The position numbers and the translations under genes are program-made. From JBKQHQ01 sp052148715 (GTDB taxonomy: Bacteria > Pseudomonadota > Alphaproteobacteria > Rhizobiales > Xanthobacteraceae), in contig JBKQHQ010000111.1 in NCBI GenBank assembly GCA_052148715.1, positions 52,065-116,064 on the forward strand: a stretch of 64,000 bases of DNA. Direction: 5' to 3'. Below the pieces are notes generated by a model. That model saw only the letters and a program-made list of their open reading frames with translations. It was not told the DNA's origin and ran no database searches. How positions within the stretch are numbered: the stretch's first letter is position 1; each line of letters opens with the position of its first letter. This document shows positions 33,353 to 42,342 of this stretch, one piece after another.

Positions 33353-35071
33353 CTACGCCGCCCCGCCGAACTGCGCCGCCCAGGCTGTGACATCCGCGTC
33401 CTCGATCTTGCGGAACAGCAAGGGCGGGGGCGTTATGGATGCGCCGCGCGGGAGGCAATCGAGCCAATCGATGCCCGCGGCATCGTTTGCGCCTGGCCAG
33501 CGCAACGAGGACGCCTCCACCTTGAGCGCCTGCAGGATCGTCTCCGCGCTGTCGGGAATGAAAGGCACCGCGATCAGCGCGAACAGTCGGCAAAGATTGA
33601 GACCGGTGCGCACCGAGACGGCGGCATTGTCGGGATCGCTCTTGATGGCAGTCCAGGGCGCGGCCTCCTGCAGATATTCGTTACCGATGCTCCAGATCAC
33701 CCGCGTGGTCGCGGCAGCCTTGCGGAATTCCATCTCCTCATGGTGCGTGGTGAGCTCGGCCAGGCGCGCCGCGATGTCGTGCGCGAGCTTTTGCTCGCGC
33801 TCGCCCAGCGCGCCGGCCGTAGGCACGCCGCTCTCGAAGCGTGCCTCGCAAAAGCGCGTCACGCGGTTGACGAAGTTGCCGAACACGTTGACGAGATCGG
33901 CGTTGATGCCCTTCTGGAAATCGTCCCAGGTGAAGGCGCTGTCGGCGGTTTCCGGCGCATTGGCCATCAGCCGCCAGCGCCAATAGTCCGACGGCAAGAG
34001 CTCCAGCGCCTTGTCCATGAACACGCCGCGCTTTTCGCTGGTCGAGAATTTGCCGCCGTACCACGTCACCCAATTGAACGCCTTGAGCCGGTCGACGAGC
34101 TTCCACGGCTCCTTGCTGCCGAGGAGCGTCGCCGGGAAGCTCACCGTGTGAAAGGCGACGTTGTCTTTGCCCATGAACTCGACATAGGTCGCCGCATCGG
34201 CGCCTTTGTCGGTGCGCCACCAGCGCTCCCAATCGCCGCCGGTCGCTTCCGCCCACTCGATGGTTGAGCCGATATATTCGATCGGCGCATCGAACCACAC
34301 ATAGAATACCTTGTGCTCGAATCCGGGCCGCGGCCGGCCGTGGCGCGTGACCGGGACGCCCCATGACAGGTCCCGGGTTATGGCGCGATCCTGCAGCCCC
34401 TCGTCGAGCCACTTGTAGGCAATCGAACGCGCCAGCGGCGGCCAATCGGTCGCGCGATCGACCCAGGCGCGGATCTCGCCCGCCATCTGGCTCTGCAGCA
34501 GGTAGAGGTGGGCCGTCTCGCGCAGCTCGATATCGGTCGAGCCGGAAATCTTCGAGCGCGGCTTGATCAGTCGCACCGGATCGAGCAGCGAGCCGCAATT
34601 ATCGCACTGATCGCCGCGGGCGTTCTCGTATCCGCAGACCGGGCAGGTCCCCTCGACATAGCGGTCGGGCAGGAAGCGGCCGTCGGTCACCGAATAGACC
34701 TGCGGCGTCGAGCGCTCCTCGATCAGGCCTCGATCCTCGAGCCGATTGCAGAAGTGCTGGGTCAGCCGATGATTGGGCGGATTGGACGAGCGGCCGAACC
34801 AATCGAACGAAAGCCGGAATTGTGCGTAGATCCGCTTCTGCAGCTCATGCTGCTCGTCGCAATAGGCGCGCGGCGTCATTTTCGCCTCGGCAGCCGCGAG
34901 CTCGGCCGGCGTGCCGTGCTCGTCGGTCGCGCAAATAAACAGCACCTCGTGTCCCTGCAGCCGCCGGAAGCGCGCATGCACGTCGGCCGGCAACATCGAG
35001 CCCGCCAAGTTGCCCAAATGCTTGATGCCGTTGATGTAAGGCAAGGCGGAGGTAATCAGAAAACGCGCCAA
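33353..35071 (-). CDS. metG: Methionyl-tRNA synthetase
   Basis: Charges tRNA-Met with methionine. The 572-residue class Ia synthetase has its HIGH-type motif as HLGN at residues 18-21 and its KMSKS-type as KFSTS. The zinc-binding knuckle is CPVCGYENARGDQCDNCG near residue 150, with the anticodon-binding helical domain after residue 390. It is shorter than the E. coli type because there is no C-terminal EMAP-like dimerisation domain, and the KFSTS signature marks a non-standard MetG branch. A second, canonical metS may therefore exist elsewhere in the genome. It is followed on the same strand by no partner; the MetF-like gene lies upstream. Confidence 0.93.
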   Translation of the reverse strand: MARFLITSALPYINGIKHLGNLAGSMLPADVHARFRRLQGHEVLFICATDEHGTPAELAAAEAKMTPRAYCDEQHELQKRIYAQFRLSFDWFGRSSNPPNHRLTQHFCNRLEDRGLIEERSTPQVYSVTDGRFLPDRYVEGTCPVCGYENARGDQCDNCGSLLDPVRLIKPRSKISGSTDIELRETAHLYLLQSQMAGEIRAWVDRATDWPPLARSIAYKWLDEGLQDRAITRDLSWGVPVTRHGRPRPGFEHKVFYVWFDAPIEYIGSTIEWAEATGGDWERWWRTDKGADAATYVEFMGKDNVAFHTVSFPATLLGSKEPWKLVDRLKAFNWVTWYGGKFSTSEKRGVFMDKALELLPSDYWRWRLMANAPETADSAFTWDDFQKGINADLVNVFGNFVNRVTRFCEARFESGVPTAGALGEREQKLAHDIAARLAELTTHHEEMEFRKAAATTRVIWSIGNEYLQEAAPWTAIKSDPDNAAVSVRTGLNLCRLFALIAVPFIPDSAETILQALKVEASSLRWPGANDAAGIDWLDCLPRGASITPPPLLFRKIEDADVTAWAAQFGGAA

Positions 35072-35149
35072 AAGATGCTCCTGCCCAAGGTCGCAGCGAT
35101 ATAGTCATGTAGCTGAAAATCCGCCAGGTTGGAAAAGAAGGACCGCAGC

Positions 35150-36109
35150 CTATGCGCAAGCGCCCTCAGACGGGGCGCGCCGGCGAATTGCGGTCCGCGC
35201 TTGCTCGATCACCTCGGGGATCGCGGCCTCGTTATTGGGCGCCATGATATGGGCGCCGGCGACACCGGGGATCTGCGCGAGCTCATGCAGAAATTCAATG
35301 CAGATCTTTCGGCCCTCGGCGGCCTCGTCCTCGGCCTTCTCCATCCGCTCGAGGATCGCGTCGGCAATGATCGTTCCGAACAGATGCTCGCGCATCCAGC
35401 GCACCGAGCGCGCCGAGCGCAACGGCGCGACGCCGATCAGGAGATGCACCTCGCGCAGCAGGCCCGCCTCGCCGAGGCACGCGGCGTAGCGGCGCACGAT
35501 CGCCGCATCCATGCAAAACTGCGTCTGCGCGAACTGCGCGCCGGCGGCAATTTTGGCCTTGAGCTTGTCCGGACGCCAGCCGGGCGGCGGGTCGATCGGC
35601 ATATCGGCCGCGCCGAGGAAAAAATCGGCCCGTCCCGAGACCTTGCGCCCGGATGGCAGCTCCGCCCGGTCGCGCAAGTTGCGCGCCGTTTCCGTGAGCT
35701 TCAGGGAATCGATATCGAACACCGGCTTGGTGTCCGGCTGGTCGCCCGCCTTCGGATCATCACCGGTCAGCAGCAGCAGGTTGCGCACCCCGACGGCCGC
35801 CGCGCCCAACAGCTCGGACTGTAGGGCGATCCGGTTGCGGTCGCGACAGGTCAATTGCAGGATCGGCTCGATGCCGGCGTGCACCAGAATGGAAGCGGCG
35901 ATGGGTGCGCTGAGATGCACCCGCGCACTGGCCCCGTCGGTGACGTTCACGGCGTCGGCGAGACCGCGCAGCGGCAGCGCCTTACGCAACAGGTCGTGGG
36001 CGTCGCAGGAAGCCGGCGGCGTGATCTCGGCGGTAATGACGAAATCGCCGCCCTCCAGGCGGCCTTGCAGGTGCCGGAGCGGGGTCTTAGGTGCGGTGGT
36101 TTGGTCCAT
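35150..36109 (-). CDS. Methylenetetrahydrofolate reductase-like protein (MetF family), second copy
   Basis: A 319-residue member of the 5,10-methylene-THF reductase family. It opens with FVITAEITPPASCDAHDLL (the catalytic-Glu type start), then DAVNVTDGASARVHLS, PILQLTCRDRNRIALQSELLGA and NLLLLTGDDPKAGDQPDT, the classic MetF sequence. AQTQFCMDAAIVRRYAACL corresponds to the QFxFD motif. It is clearly closer to true MetF than the 12.4-kb paralogue but carries an extended C-terminal helix. It is co-directional with metG, 78 bp upstream of it, and may provide methyl-THF for methionine synthesis. Confidence 0.88.
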   Translation of the reverse strand: MDQTTAPKTPLRHLQGRLEGGDFVITAEITPPASCDAHDLLRKALPLRGLADAVNVTDGASARVHLSAPIAASILVHAGIEPILQLTCRDRNRIALQSELLGAAAVGVRNLLLLTGDDPKAGDQPDTKPVFDIDSLKLTETARNLRDRAELPSGRKVSGRADFFLGAADMPIDPPPGWRPDKLKAKIAAGAQFAQTQFCMDAAIVRRYAACLGEAGLLREVHLLIGVAPLRSARSVRWMREHLFGTIIADAILERMEKAEDEAAEGRKICIEFLHELAQIPGVAGAHIMAPNNEAAIPEVIEQARTAIRRRAPSEGACA

Positions 36110-36664
36110 GGGGCCCGTGGGGATAAGGGTCTAAGCGCGGGAACTAAGGCAGCGCGTCCGACGGACGGGCATCCGGAGCATCGACGAAAGATGGGTTCAT
36201 TCGGTCAAAGTCCGAAAACGAGCAGCAATCGTGGCTTGTTATTTTTCGACTATTCTACTTTTATCTAGGGATCGCATCAACCGACGCAAGCAGACGTAGA
36301 TTAGTCGCTCGGTGATACGCATTCAACAGCGGGCGCCTCATGTGCTCGCGGCCTAATGTTCGGGTGGTCATCTGCCTGCACCTTTGCCGCGGCAACCTTG
36401 AAGGCGCTTGGCGCCACAACCGGCTGAGCGTCGATGCGGAGATTGAAGCTCAGATTGGTCGTGGATACGGCGGGCGACGTGTGAGGCGCATCGTGAGAGT
36501 CGGTCAGCGGACGCGGCTCGCTTGGCAAAGACGTATCTAAGTCTTATTTGCTGTTTAGGGACCACCGCGACGGCGCGGCGGGTAACGTCCGATTGCTTAA
36601 TTGGAACAAAAGTAAGACGATCAGTGTTTGTTATCGAACTCGTCCTCCGGGACCTGGAGATACG
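36110..36664. other. Long intergenic region before egtB
   Basis: About 555 bp between divergent metF-like and egtB genes. Short open frames are present on both strands but none has an ATG with a ribosome-binding site. The AT-rich stretch near 36540-36630 is the likely egtB promoter zone. Confidence 0.5.
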
Positions 36665-37918
36665 ATGCTGCGAAGTGGTATTGCCTCGATTTCTCATAAC
36701 AATGTCGTGATGGACCAGCCGGAGCCGCCTGACCTTCACCAGGCGTGGCTGGGGGCGTTTCGCGCGGCGCGCGCCGAAACGGAGCGTCGTGCTGCGCCAC
36801 TTACGGCGGAGGATCAGGGCGTTCAGTCGATGGCCGACGCGAGTCCCACCAAGTGGCATCGCGCCCACACGACATGGTTCTTCGAGCAATTCCTGCTCGA
36901 GCCGCATCTCGGGAATTATCGTCGTTTCGACGATCGGTTCGCCTATCTGTTCAATTCATACTATGAGGCTGTCGGCCCACGCCATGCGCGCCCACAGCGA
37001 GGTCTGATCACGCGGCCCAACGTCGCCGAAGTGACTCTCTATCGGCGGCATGTCGATGCCGCGGTCGAACAGCTGATCGAGCAAGCGAGCGAAGCAGACT
37101 TCACCCGCTGGGGCCCCGTTCTTGAAATCGGTCTCCATCACGAGCAGCAGCACCAGGAGCTGATCCTAACCGATATTCTGCACGCGCTCGCGCAGAATCC
37201 GACCGGTCCCGCCTATGACCGCGCATGGCAGATGCCGCGGGGGGATACCGAGGTGCGTGGCGATACGGAGGTCCCGGAGGGCATCCATTCGATCGGTCAT
37301 GCGAAGGACGAATTCTGCTTCGACAACGAGCGGCCGCCGCACCGGGTCTTTCTGCAGAAGGTCTGCATCGCCCGGCGCCTGGTGACCAATGGCGACTGGC
37401 TCGAATTCATGCGCGACGGCGGCTATGCGACCCCGAGCCTGTGGCTCTCCGATGGGTGGGCCACCGTGCAAGCGGAGGAATGGGCAGCGCCCGGCTACTG
37501 GCGACAAGCTGACGGGGAATGGTTGTCGATGACACTCGGCGGGCTGCGCCCGATCGATCCGTCGGCCCCCGTGTGCCACGTGAGTTACTACGAGGCCGAT
37601 GCATTCGCGCATTGGGCCGGCAAGCATTTGCCGAGCGAGGCGGAATGGGAGATTGCCGCGCGCGGCGGCGAGATTGCTGATGCCTTTGGGCTCGTGTGGC
37701 AGTGGACGCGCAGCGCCTATTCGCCCTATCCCGGTTACCGACCGCAGGCCGGGGCGCTCGGCGAATACAACGGCAAATTCATGGTCAATCAGACGGTGTT
37801 GCGCGGCAGCTCGCTGGCCACGCCCGACGGCCATGCGCGGCCGAGCTACCGCAATTTCTTCTATCCGCAAGCGCGGTGGCAGTTCACCGGCGTTCGTCTT
37901 GCGCAGTACGCGCAGTGA
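36665..37918 (+). CDS. egtB: Ergothioneine biosynthesis sulfoxide synthase EgtB
   Basis: Iron-dependent enzyme that joins hercynine to a thiol (gamma-glutamylcysteine or cysteine) and oxidises it. The 417-residue protein has an N-terminal DinB-like domain with the iron histidines in WHRAHTTWF (residues 64-72) and GLHHEQQHQEL, and a C-terminal formylglycine-generating-enzyme-like domain (PSEAEWEIAARGG, NGKFMVNQTVLRGSSLATP, RPSYRNFFYP). The ATG at 36665 has GGAG at the right spacing. egtD follows 37 bp downstream. EgtA, C and E are absent here, as in many proteobacteria that make ergothioneine with EgtB and EgtD plus an unlinked or shared lyase. Confidence 0.94.
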   Translation: MLRSGIASISHNNVVMDQPEPPDLHQAWLGAFRAARAETERRAAPLTAEDQGVQSMADASPTKWHRAHTTWFFEQFLLEPHLGNYRRFDDRFAYLFNSYYEAVGPRHARPQRGLITRPNVAEVTLYRRHVDAAVEQLIEQASEADFTRWGPVLEIGLHHEQQHQELILTDILHALAQNPTGPAYDRAWQMPRGDTEVRGDTEVPEGIHSIGHAKDEFCFDNERPPHRVFLQKVCIARRLVTNGDWLEFMRDGGYATPSLWLSDGWATVQAEEWAAPGYWRQADGEWLSMTLGGLRPIDPSAPVCHVSYYEADAFAHWAGKHLPSEAEWEIAARGGEIADAFGLVWQWTRSAYSPYPGYRPQAGALGEYNGKFMVNQTVLRGSSLATPDGHARPSYRNFFYPQARWQFTGVRLAQYAQ

Positions 37919-37955
37919 TTTAGCGCATCCCGCATCCAACAGTCAGAGGGTTCGT

Positions 37956-38939
37956 ATGGTCGCGTTGGCAAGAAAGGTCGATCGGGCCGAAGGGCCGATC
38001 GCTGCGCCGTCCGTATTCGCGGCCGACGTCGTCGCTGGGTTGCGCGCTAATCCAAAGCGTCTGCCGCCCAAATATTTCTACGACAGCGAGGGCTCCGCGC
38101 TGTTCGAGCAGATTACGCGCTTGCCGGAATACTACCCGACACGCTGCGAGATCGACATTCTGCGCGACAACGCGCAAGAAATTGCCGAGCTGATTCCGCG
38201 GCGCGCCTGTCTCATCGAGTTCGGCAGCGGTTCGACCGTGAAGATTCGCATCTTGCTCGGCTCCGCGTTCCGACTCGCGGCGTATGTCCCGGTCGATATT
38301 TCAGCGCAGATGTTGGAGCAGGAAGCGGGCGCCTTGCGGGCCGATTTTCCAGGTTTGGACGTATTGCCGATCGGCGCGGATTTTACCCAGCCGTTCGAGC
38401 TGCCACCAGCCCTTACGGGATTGCCTCACGCAGGGTTTTTCCCAGGCTCGACGATCGGCAATTTCGAGCCGCACGAGGCGCACGCCTTCTTGCGGCATGC
38501 CGCCCGCATTCTGGGACCAGCCGGCGTTCTGATCGTTGGCGTCGATCTGCAAAAGAAAGCGGGAATCTTGAATGCCGCGTATAACGACGCGGCCGGCGTC
38601 ACGGGGCAATTCAACCTCAATCTGTTGGCCCGCATCAATCGCGAGCTCGGCGGTGATTTCGATCTCACGGCTTTCGAGCATCATGCCTTCTATAATTCCG
38701 AGCGGCAGCGCATCGAGATGCACCTTGCGAGCGTCGAGCGGCAGCAGGTGAAGGTGGCCGGCGAGACCATCCATTTCCGCTGCGGCGAAACGATCCACAC
38801 CGAAAACAGCTACAAATATACGCGCGAGTCGTTCGGGGCCTTGGCGCGTGGGGCCGGATGGGTCCCGGTCATGGTGTGGACCGACGCAGACGGCTATTTT
38901 TCAGTGCAGGCGCTCAAGCGCCAGCCGCTGGCCCGATGA
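37956..38939 (+). CDS. egtD: Histidine N-alpha-methyltransferase EgtD
   Basis: SAM-dependent methyltransferase that trimethylates histidine to hercynine, the first step to ergothioneine. The 327-residue sequence shows LPPKYFYDSEGSALFEQITRLPEYYPTR, the SAM loop LIEFGSGSTVKIRILL, FFPGSTIGNFEPHEAHAFL and the C-terminal HTENSYKYTRESF, all EgtD hallmarks. The ATG at 37956 is preceded by CAGAGGG; the longer open frame upstream overlaps egtB and is rejected. It is the second gene of the egtBD operon and converges on the Liv operon with only 26 bp between stops. Confidence 0.95.
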   Translation: MVALARKVDRAEGPIAAPSVFAADVVAGLRANPKRLPPKYFYDSEGSALFEQITRLPEYYPTRCEIDILRDNAQEIAELIPRRACLIEFGSGSTVKIRILLGSAFRLAAYVPVDISAQMLEQEAGALRADFPGLDVLPIGADFTQPFELPPALTGLPHAGFFPGSTIGNFEPHEAHAFLRHAARILGPAGVLIVGVDLQKKAGILNAAYNDAAGVTGQFNLNLLARINRELGGDFDLTAFEHHAFYNSERQRIEMHLASVERQQVKVAGETIHFRCGETIHTENSYKYTRESFGALARGAGWVPVMVWTDADGYFSVQALKRQPLAR

Positions 38940-38965
38940 CGGCCCAACGCCGGACCACAGACCCC

Positions 38966-39682
38966 TCACATCCCGAGATAGGCTTCCCGGATCTGCGGCA
39001 TGGCGGCGACCTCGGCGCTGGGGCCGTTGCAGAACGGCCGTCCCTCGGCGATGACATAGGCATAGTCGCTGAGCGCGAGCGCCAGGTGCAGGTTCTGCTC
39101 GACGAGCAGGATGGTGACGCCCGCCGCCTTGAGCTCCTTGAGGGTCTGGACGAGGTGCTGCACCGCGACCGGTGCGAGGCCGAGCGACAGCTCGTCGATG
39201 ATGAGGATCTCCGGTACCGACATCAGGCCGCGGGCGATCGCCAGCATCTGCTGCTCACCACCGGAGAATGTTCCGGCCTTCTGGCGGCGGCGTTCCTTGA
39301 GCCGCGGGAAGAGGGCGAACACCCGCTCGAGCTGCTGGCCGAACCGCGCCCGCGCGCGGGCCGAGAAGGCGCCCATCTCCAAATTCTCCTCGACGCTCAT
39401 GTCGGCGAAGAGCTGGCGTCCTTCGGGAACGAGGACTAATCCGCGCGCGGCCTTGCTGTGCGCCGGAAGGCTCGTCACGTCCTCGCCGCGGAAGATGACG
39501 CGCCCGCCGCGCGGCGGCAGGCTGCCGGTGATGGCGCGCAGGCTCGTGGTCTTGCCGGCGCCGTTGGCGCCGAGGAGCGTGGTCATGGTGCCGCGCTCGA
39601 CCTTGAGCGAGATCCCCCAGAGGATCTGGACGTCGTCATAGCCGGCCTCCAGCGCCTCGACTTGGAGCAGGGTCTCGGTCAC
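38966..39682 (-). CDS. livF: Branched-chain amino acid type ABC transporter ATPase LivF
   Basis: A 238-residue cytoplasmic ABC ATPase. Walker A is GANGAGKTTSL (near residue 38), signature is FSGGEQQMLAIAR, and Walker B is PEILIIDELSLGLAP. LFADMSVEENLEMGAF is typical of LivF. The GTG start at 39682 overlaps the livG stop (GTGA), and it is last in the livK-livH-livM-livG-livF operon on the minus strand. All five components are present, so this is a complete transporter. The ligand is probably an amino acid or aromatic acid but is not predictable. Confidence 0.93.
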   Translation of the reverse strand: MTETLLQVEALEAGYDDVQILWGISLKVERGTMTTLLGANGAGKTTSLRAITGSLPPRGGRVIFRGEDVTSLPAHSKAARGLVLVPEGRQLFADMSVEENLEMGAFSARARARFGQQLERVFALFPRLKERRRQKAGTFSGGEQQMLAIARGLMSVPEILIIDELSLGLAPVAVQHLVQTLKELKAAGVTILLVEQNLHLALALSDYAYVIAEGRPFCNGPSAEVAAMPQIREAYLGM

Positions 39683-40431
39683 GCCGGCTTCTCCACCGCT
39701 TCCATCAGCTTGGAATCGCCGAGATAGGCGCTGATTACGGCCGGATCGTTGGCGACCTGCTGCGGGGAGCCCTCGGCGAGCTTGCGCCCGAAATTGAGCA
39801 CGACGATGCGGTCCGACAGGCTCATGACCGCGCGCATAATGTGCTCGATCATCAGAATCGCGACGCCGCCTTGGCGTATCAGACGCACGGTGTCGATCAT
39901 CCGCTCCGTCTCGGTCGGATTGAGGCCGGCGAGCACCTCGTCGAGCAGCAGCAGGCGCGGGCGCGCCGACAGGGCGCGGGCAAGCTCGAGCCGCTTCTTG
40001 CTCGCGGTCGTGAGCGAGCCCGCCAGCACGCCGAGCCGATCGCCAAGGCCGACCAAGGTCGCAACCTCCGAGGCGGCCTCGCGCGCCTGGCGCAGGGGCA
40101 GATCCTCGCGGCCGAAGCAGGCGCCGACCGTGCAATTGTCGAGCACGGTGAGGCCGGCGAGCGGTTGCACGATCTGATGCGCGCGGGCGATCCCGCGGCG
40201 CGCGACGCGGTGGGGCCGCTCGCCGGTGATTTCCTGGCCGTCGAACAGAACCCGGCCGGTCTCCGGCGCGAACACGCCGTTGATCAGGTTGAACACGGTT
40301 GATTTCCCGGCGCCGTTCGGCCCGATCAGGCCGACGATCTCGCCCTCGTTCACGCTGAAGCTCACGTCTTCGACGGCGCGCAGGCCGCCGAAGCGCTTGT
40401 TCAGTCCGCTGACCTCGAGAAGAGGGCTCAT
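39679..40431 (-). CDS. livG: Branched-chain amino acid type ABC transporter ATPase LivG
   Basis: A 250-residue ABC ATPase with Walker A GPNGAGKST, Q-loop region ARAHQIVQPLAGLTVLDN, Walker B PRLLLLDEVLAGLNP and a C-terminal AYLGD tail typical of LivG. The usual LSGGQ-type signature is replaced by LTTASKKRLELARAL, where the T-S-KK form is common in this group. The start at 40431 overlaps the livM stop (ATGA); a second ATG three codons upstream (MAGM) is possible. Confidence 0.92.
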   Translation of the reverse strand: MSPLLEVSGLNKRFGGLRAVEDVSFSVNEGEIVGLIGPNGAGKSTVFNLINGVFAPETGRVLFDGQEITGERPHRVARRGIARAHQIVQPLAGLTVLDNCTVGACFGREDLPLRQAREAASEVATLVGLGDRLGVLAGSLTTASKKRLELARALSARPRLLLLDEVLAGLNPTETERMIDTVRLIRQGGVAILMIEHIMRAVMSLSDRIVVLNFGRKLAEGSPQQVANDPAVISAYLGDSKLMEAVEKPA

Positions 40432-41390
40432 TCCAGCCATTTCCGCGCGCGCGGCCAGTGGCGATAGACAAAGCCCATCAGCCCGCCGGGCACGAACAGC
40501 ACGATGATCAAGAGGAGCGCGCCGGCGATGACGAGCTGGAAGTGCGAGAACGACTCGGAGGTCAGCAGGAGCCCGCGCAACTCCTCGTAAAGAAAGGCGC
40601 CGACCGCCGGTCCGATGATCGTGCCGTGGCCGCCGAGCATCACCATCACGATGGCCTCGATCGAGGTCGACAGGCTGAAGGCGCCGGTGGGCTCGATAAT
40701 GCCGCTCTTGAAGAAGTAGAGGCCGCCGGCCGCAGCCGGCAGAAAGGCGGAGGCGCTGTAGGCGAAGGCCTTGTACAAGCGGGTCGGAACGCCGAGCACG
40801 GCGGCGGCGTCCTCGTTCTGCCCGATCGCAAGGAGGCCGAGCCCGAATTTTGAGTTCTTGATGGCGTAGCTCAGGAGCAGCGAGGCCAGCATCACCCCGA
40901 CGATCAGAAGATAGGTGATCCACAGCGCCTGCATCGGTCCCCCGAGCGCCCCGTAGGCGTCGAGCGACAGATAAATGCCGGTCGCGCCGCCCCAGGGCTC
41001 GAAATTGACGACGATCTGTTGGATGGCCGCGTTCACCCCGATCGTGGCGAGCGCAAAGAACGCGCCGCGCAGCCGCAAGATTCCGAGCCCGAACAGGAGC
41101 GCGACGGCGCTGACCGCAACACCCGCCAACAGCGTCGCCCAGACGACGTGCCAGTGCCAATCGTTCACCAGATAGAGGCAAACGTAGCCGCCGAGGCCGA
41201 AAAAGACGATGTTGCCGAAATTGACGTAGCCCGCATACCCGATCATCAGATTGAGGTTGCTGGCCAGGATGATGAAAACGGCCGCAAGAATGAGACTTTC
41301 GCGCAGCTGCACATCGTTGGTGAGATACGGCACCAGCCCAAACAACAGCGCGAGAACCGCGACCAACCAAGGAAAAGGGCGGCGCCACAC
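40428..41390 (-). CDS. livM: Branched-chain amino acid type ABC transporter permease LivM
   Basis: A polytopic permease of about 320 residues. It carries the LivM signature IILASNLNLMIGYAGYVNFGN and the intracellular loop AIGQNEDAAAVLGVPTRLYK, which contacts the ATPases. The frame is open well upstream inside livH, so the start is set at the GTG 41390 (VWRRPFPWLV), 5 nt after the livH stop, although the ribosome-binding site is weak. It overlaps livG by 4 nt. It forms the membrane pore with LivH. Confidence 0.9.
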   Translation of the reverse strand: MWRRPFPWLVAVLALLFGLVPYLTNDVQLRESLILAAVFIILASNLNLMIGYAGYVNFGNIVFFGLGGYVCLYLVNDWHWHVVWATLLAGVAVSAVALLFGLGILRLRGAFFALATIGVNAAIQQIVVNFEPWGGATGIYLSLDAYGALGGPMQALWITYLLIVGVMLASLLLSYAIKNSKFGLGLLAIGQNEDAAAVLGVPTRLYKAFAYSASAFLPAAAGGLYFFKSGIIEPTGAFSLSTSIEAIVMVMLGGHGTIIGPAVGAFLYEELRGLLLTSESFSHFQLVIAGALLLIIVLFVPGGLMGFVYRHWPRARKWLE

Positions 41391-41395
41391 GTTGG

Positions 41396-42256
41396 TCAGG
41401 CTCGCGAAAACGCAAATATGCCGCGGGGAAAGGCGATCAGACAGAAGACGAACAGCCCGAACTCGACGATCGGAATGTAGCTCACCGGCATGAACGGAGT
41501 TGCCATCCCCTCGACCAGCCCGAGCGCGACGCCGCCGAGCAGCGCGCCCGCCGGATTGCCGAGCCCGCCCAGAACCGTGACGACGAAGCTCTTGAGCTGG
41601 TAGGCCTCGCCGGACAACACCGTGAAGGGAAACAGCGTGGCGATCAGCGTGCCGGAGACGGCGGCGAGCGCGACGCCGATGCCGAATGTCAGCGAGAGGA
41701 TCTGCGTGCTCGGGATGCCGGCGAGCTCGGCCGCCTCGCGGTTGCTGGCCACGGCGCGGATCGCCTTGCCGACGCGGGTGTGATAGAGCAGCAGATAGAG
41801 GAGCCCGGCGATGCAAGCGGCGAGGATCGCGGCCGTGATATGCGTGCCGGTAAAGGTATAGCCTTCGACCCGCACACTCGGCATACGCACCGGCACATTG
41901 TAGGGGCTGGTGCTCCAGATAGCGGTACCGAGCCCGATCAGGATCATGTTCACCGCGAAGGTGGCGAGCAAGCTCATCAGCTGTGCCTGGCCGATCACGC
42001 GGTGGACGCCGATCCAATAAAGACCGACGCCGAACAAAAAGCTGAGCACAATGACGAACGGGATCGTGCCGTAGGGCGGCAATCCGGCCACCGTCACCAG
42101 CACGTACAGCAGAAACATCCCCAAGACGATGATGGCGCCGTGCGCGAGGTTGATCACGCGCATGACCCCCCAAATGAGGGTCAGGCCCATGGCAGCGAGC
42201 CCGTAGACGGCGCCCACGAGTACACCGTCGACGATGGAGGCGAGGATACCGATCAT
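41396..42256 (-). CDS. livH: Branched-chain amino acid type ABC transporter permease LivH
   Basis: A 286-residue permease beginning SIVDGVLVGAVYGLAAMGLTLIWGVMRVINLAHGAIIVLG, the classic LivH opening. The ATPase-coupling loop AVASNREAAELAGIPSTQI is present, as is VVTVLGGLGNPAGALLGG near the C-terminus. It lies 86 bp downstream of the livK gene and 5 nt before livM on the same strand. Confidence 0.93.
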   Translation of the reverse strand: MIGILASIVDGVLVGAVYGLAAMGLTLIWGVMRVINLAHGAIIVLGMFLLYVLVTVAGLPPYGTIPFVIVLSFLFGVGLYWIGVHRVIGQAQLMSLLATFAVNMILIGLGTAIWSTSPYNVPVRMPSVRVEGYTFTGTHITAAILAACIAGLLYLLLYHTRVGKAIRAVASNREAAELAGIPSTQILSLTFGIGVALAAVSGTLIATLFPFTVLSGEAYQLKSFVVTVLGGLGNPAGALLGGVALGLVEGMATPFMPVSYIPIVEFGLFVFCLIAFPRGIFAFSRA

Positions 42257-42342
42257 GGGGAAATCATGGGCGACAGCGCTTGGCTGTCGCCCGCGGTCGC
42301 TAGAGCAAAGGGATGACTTTGGTATGCAACTTCATTGCCGTT

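Noticed and set aside
36301..36528. A 75-codon open frame on the minus strand between metF-like and egtB
   Set aside because: The only start is TTG, there is no ribosome-binding site, the composition is unremarkable and there is an overlapping frame on the other strand.
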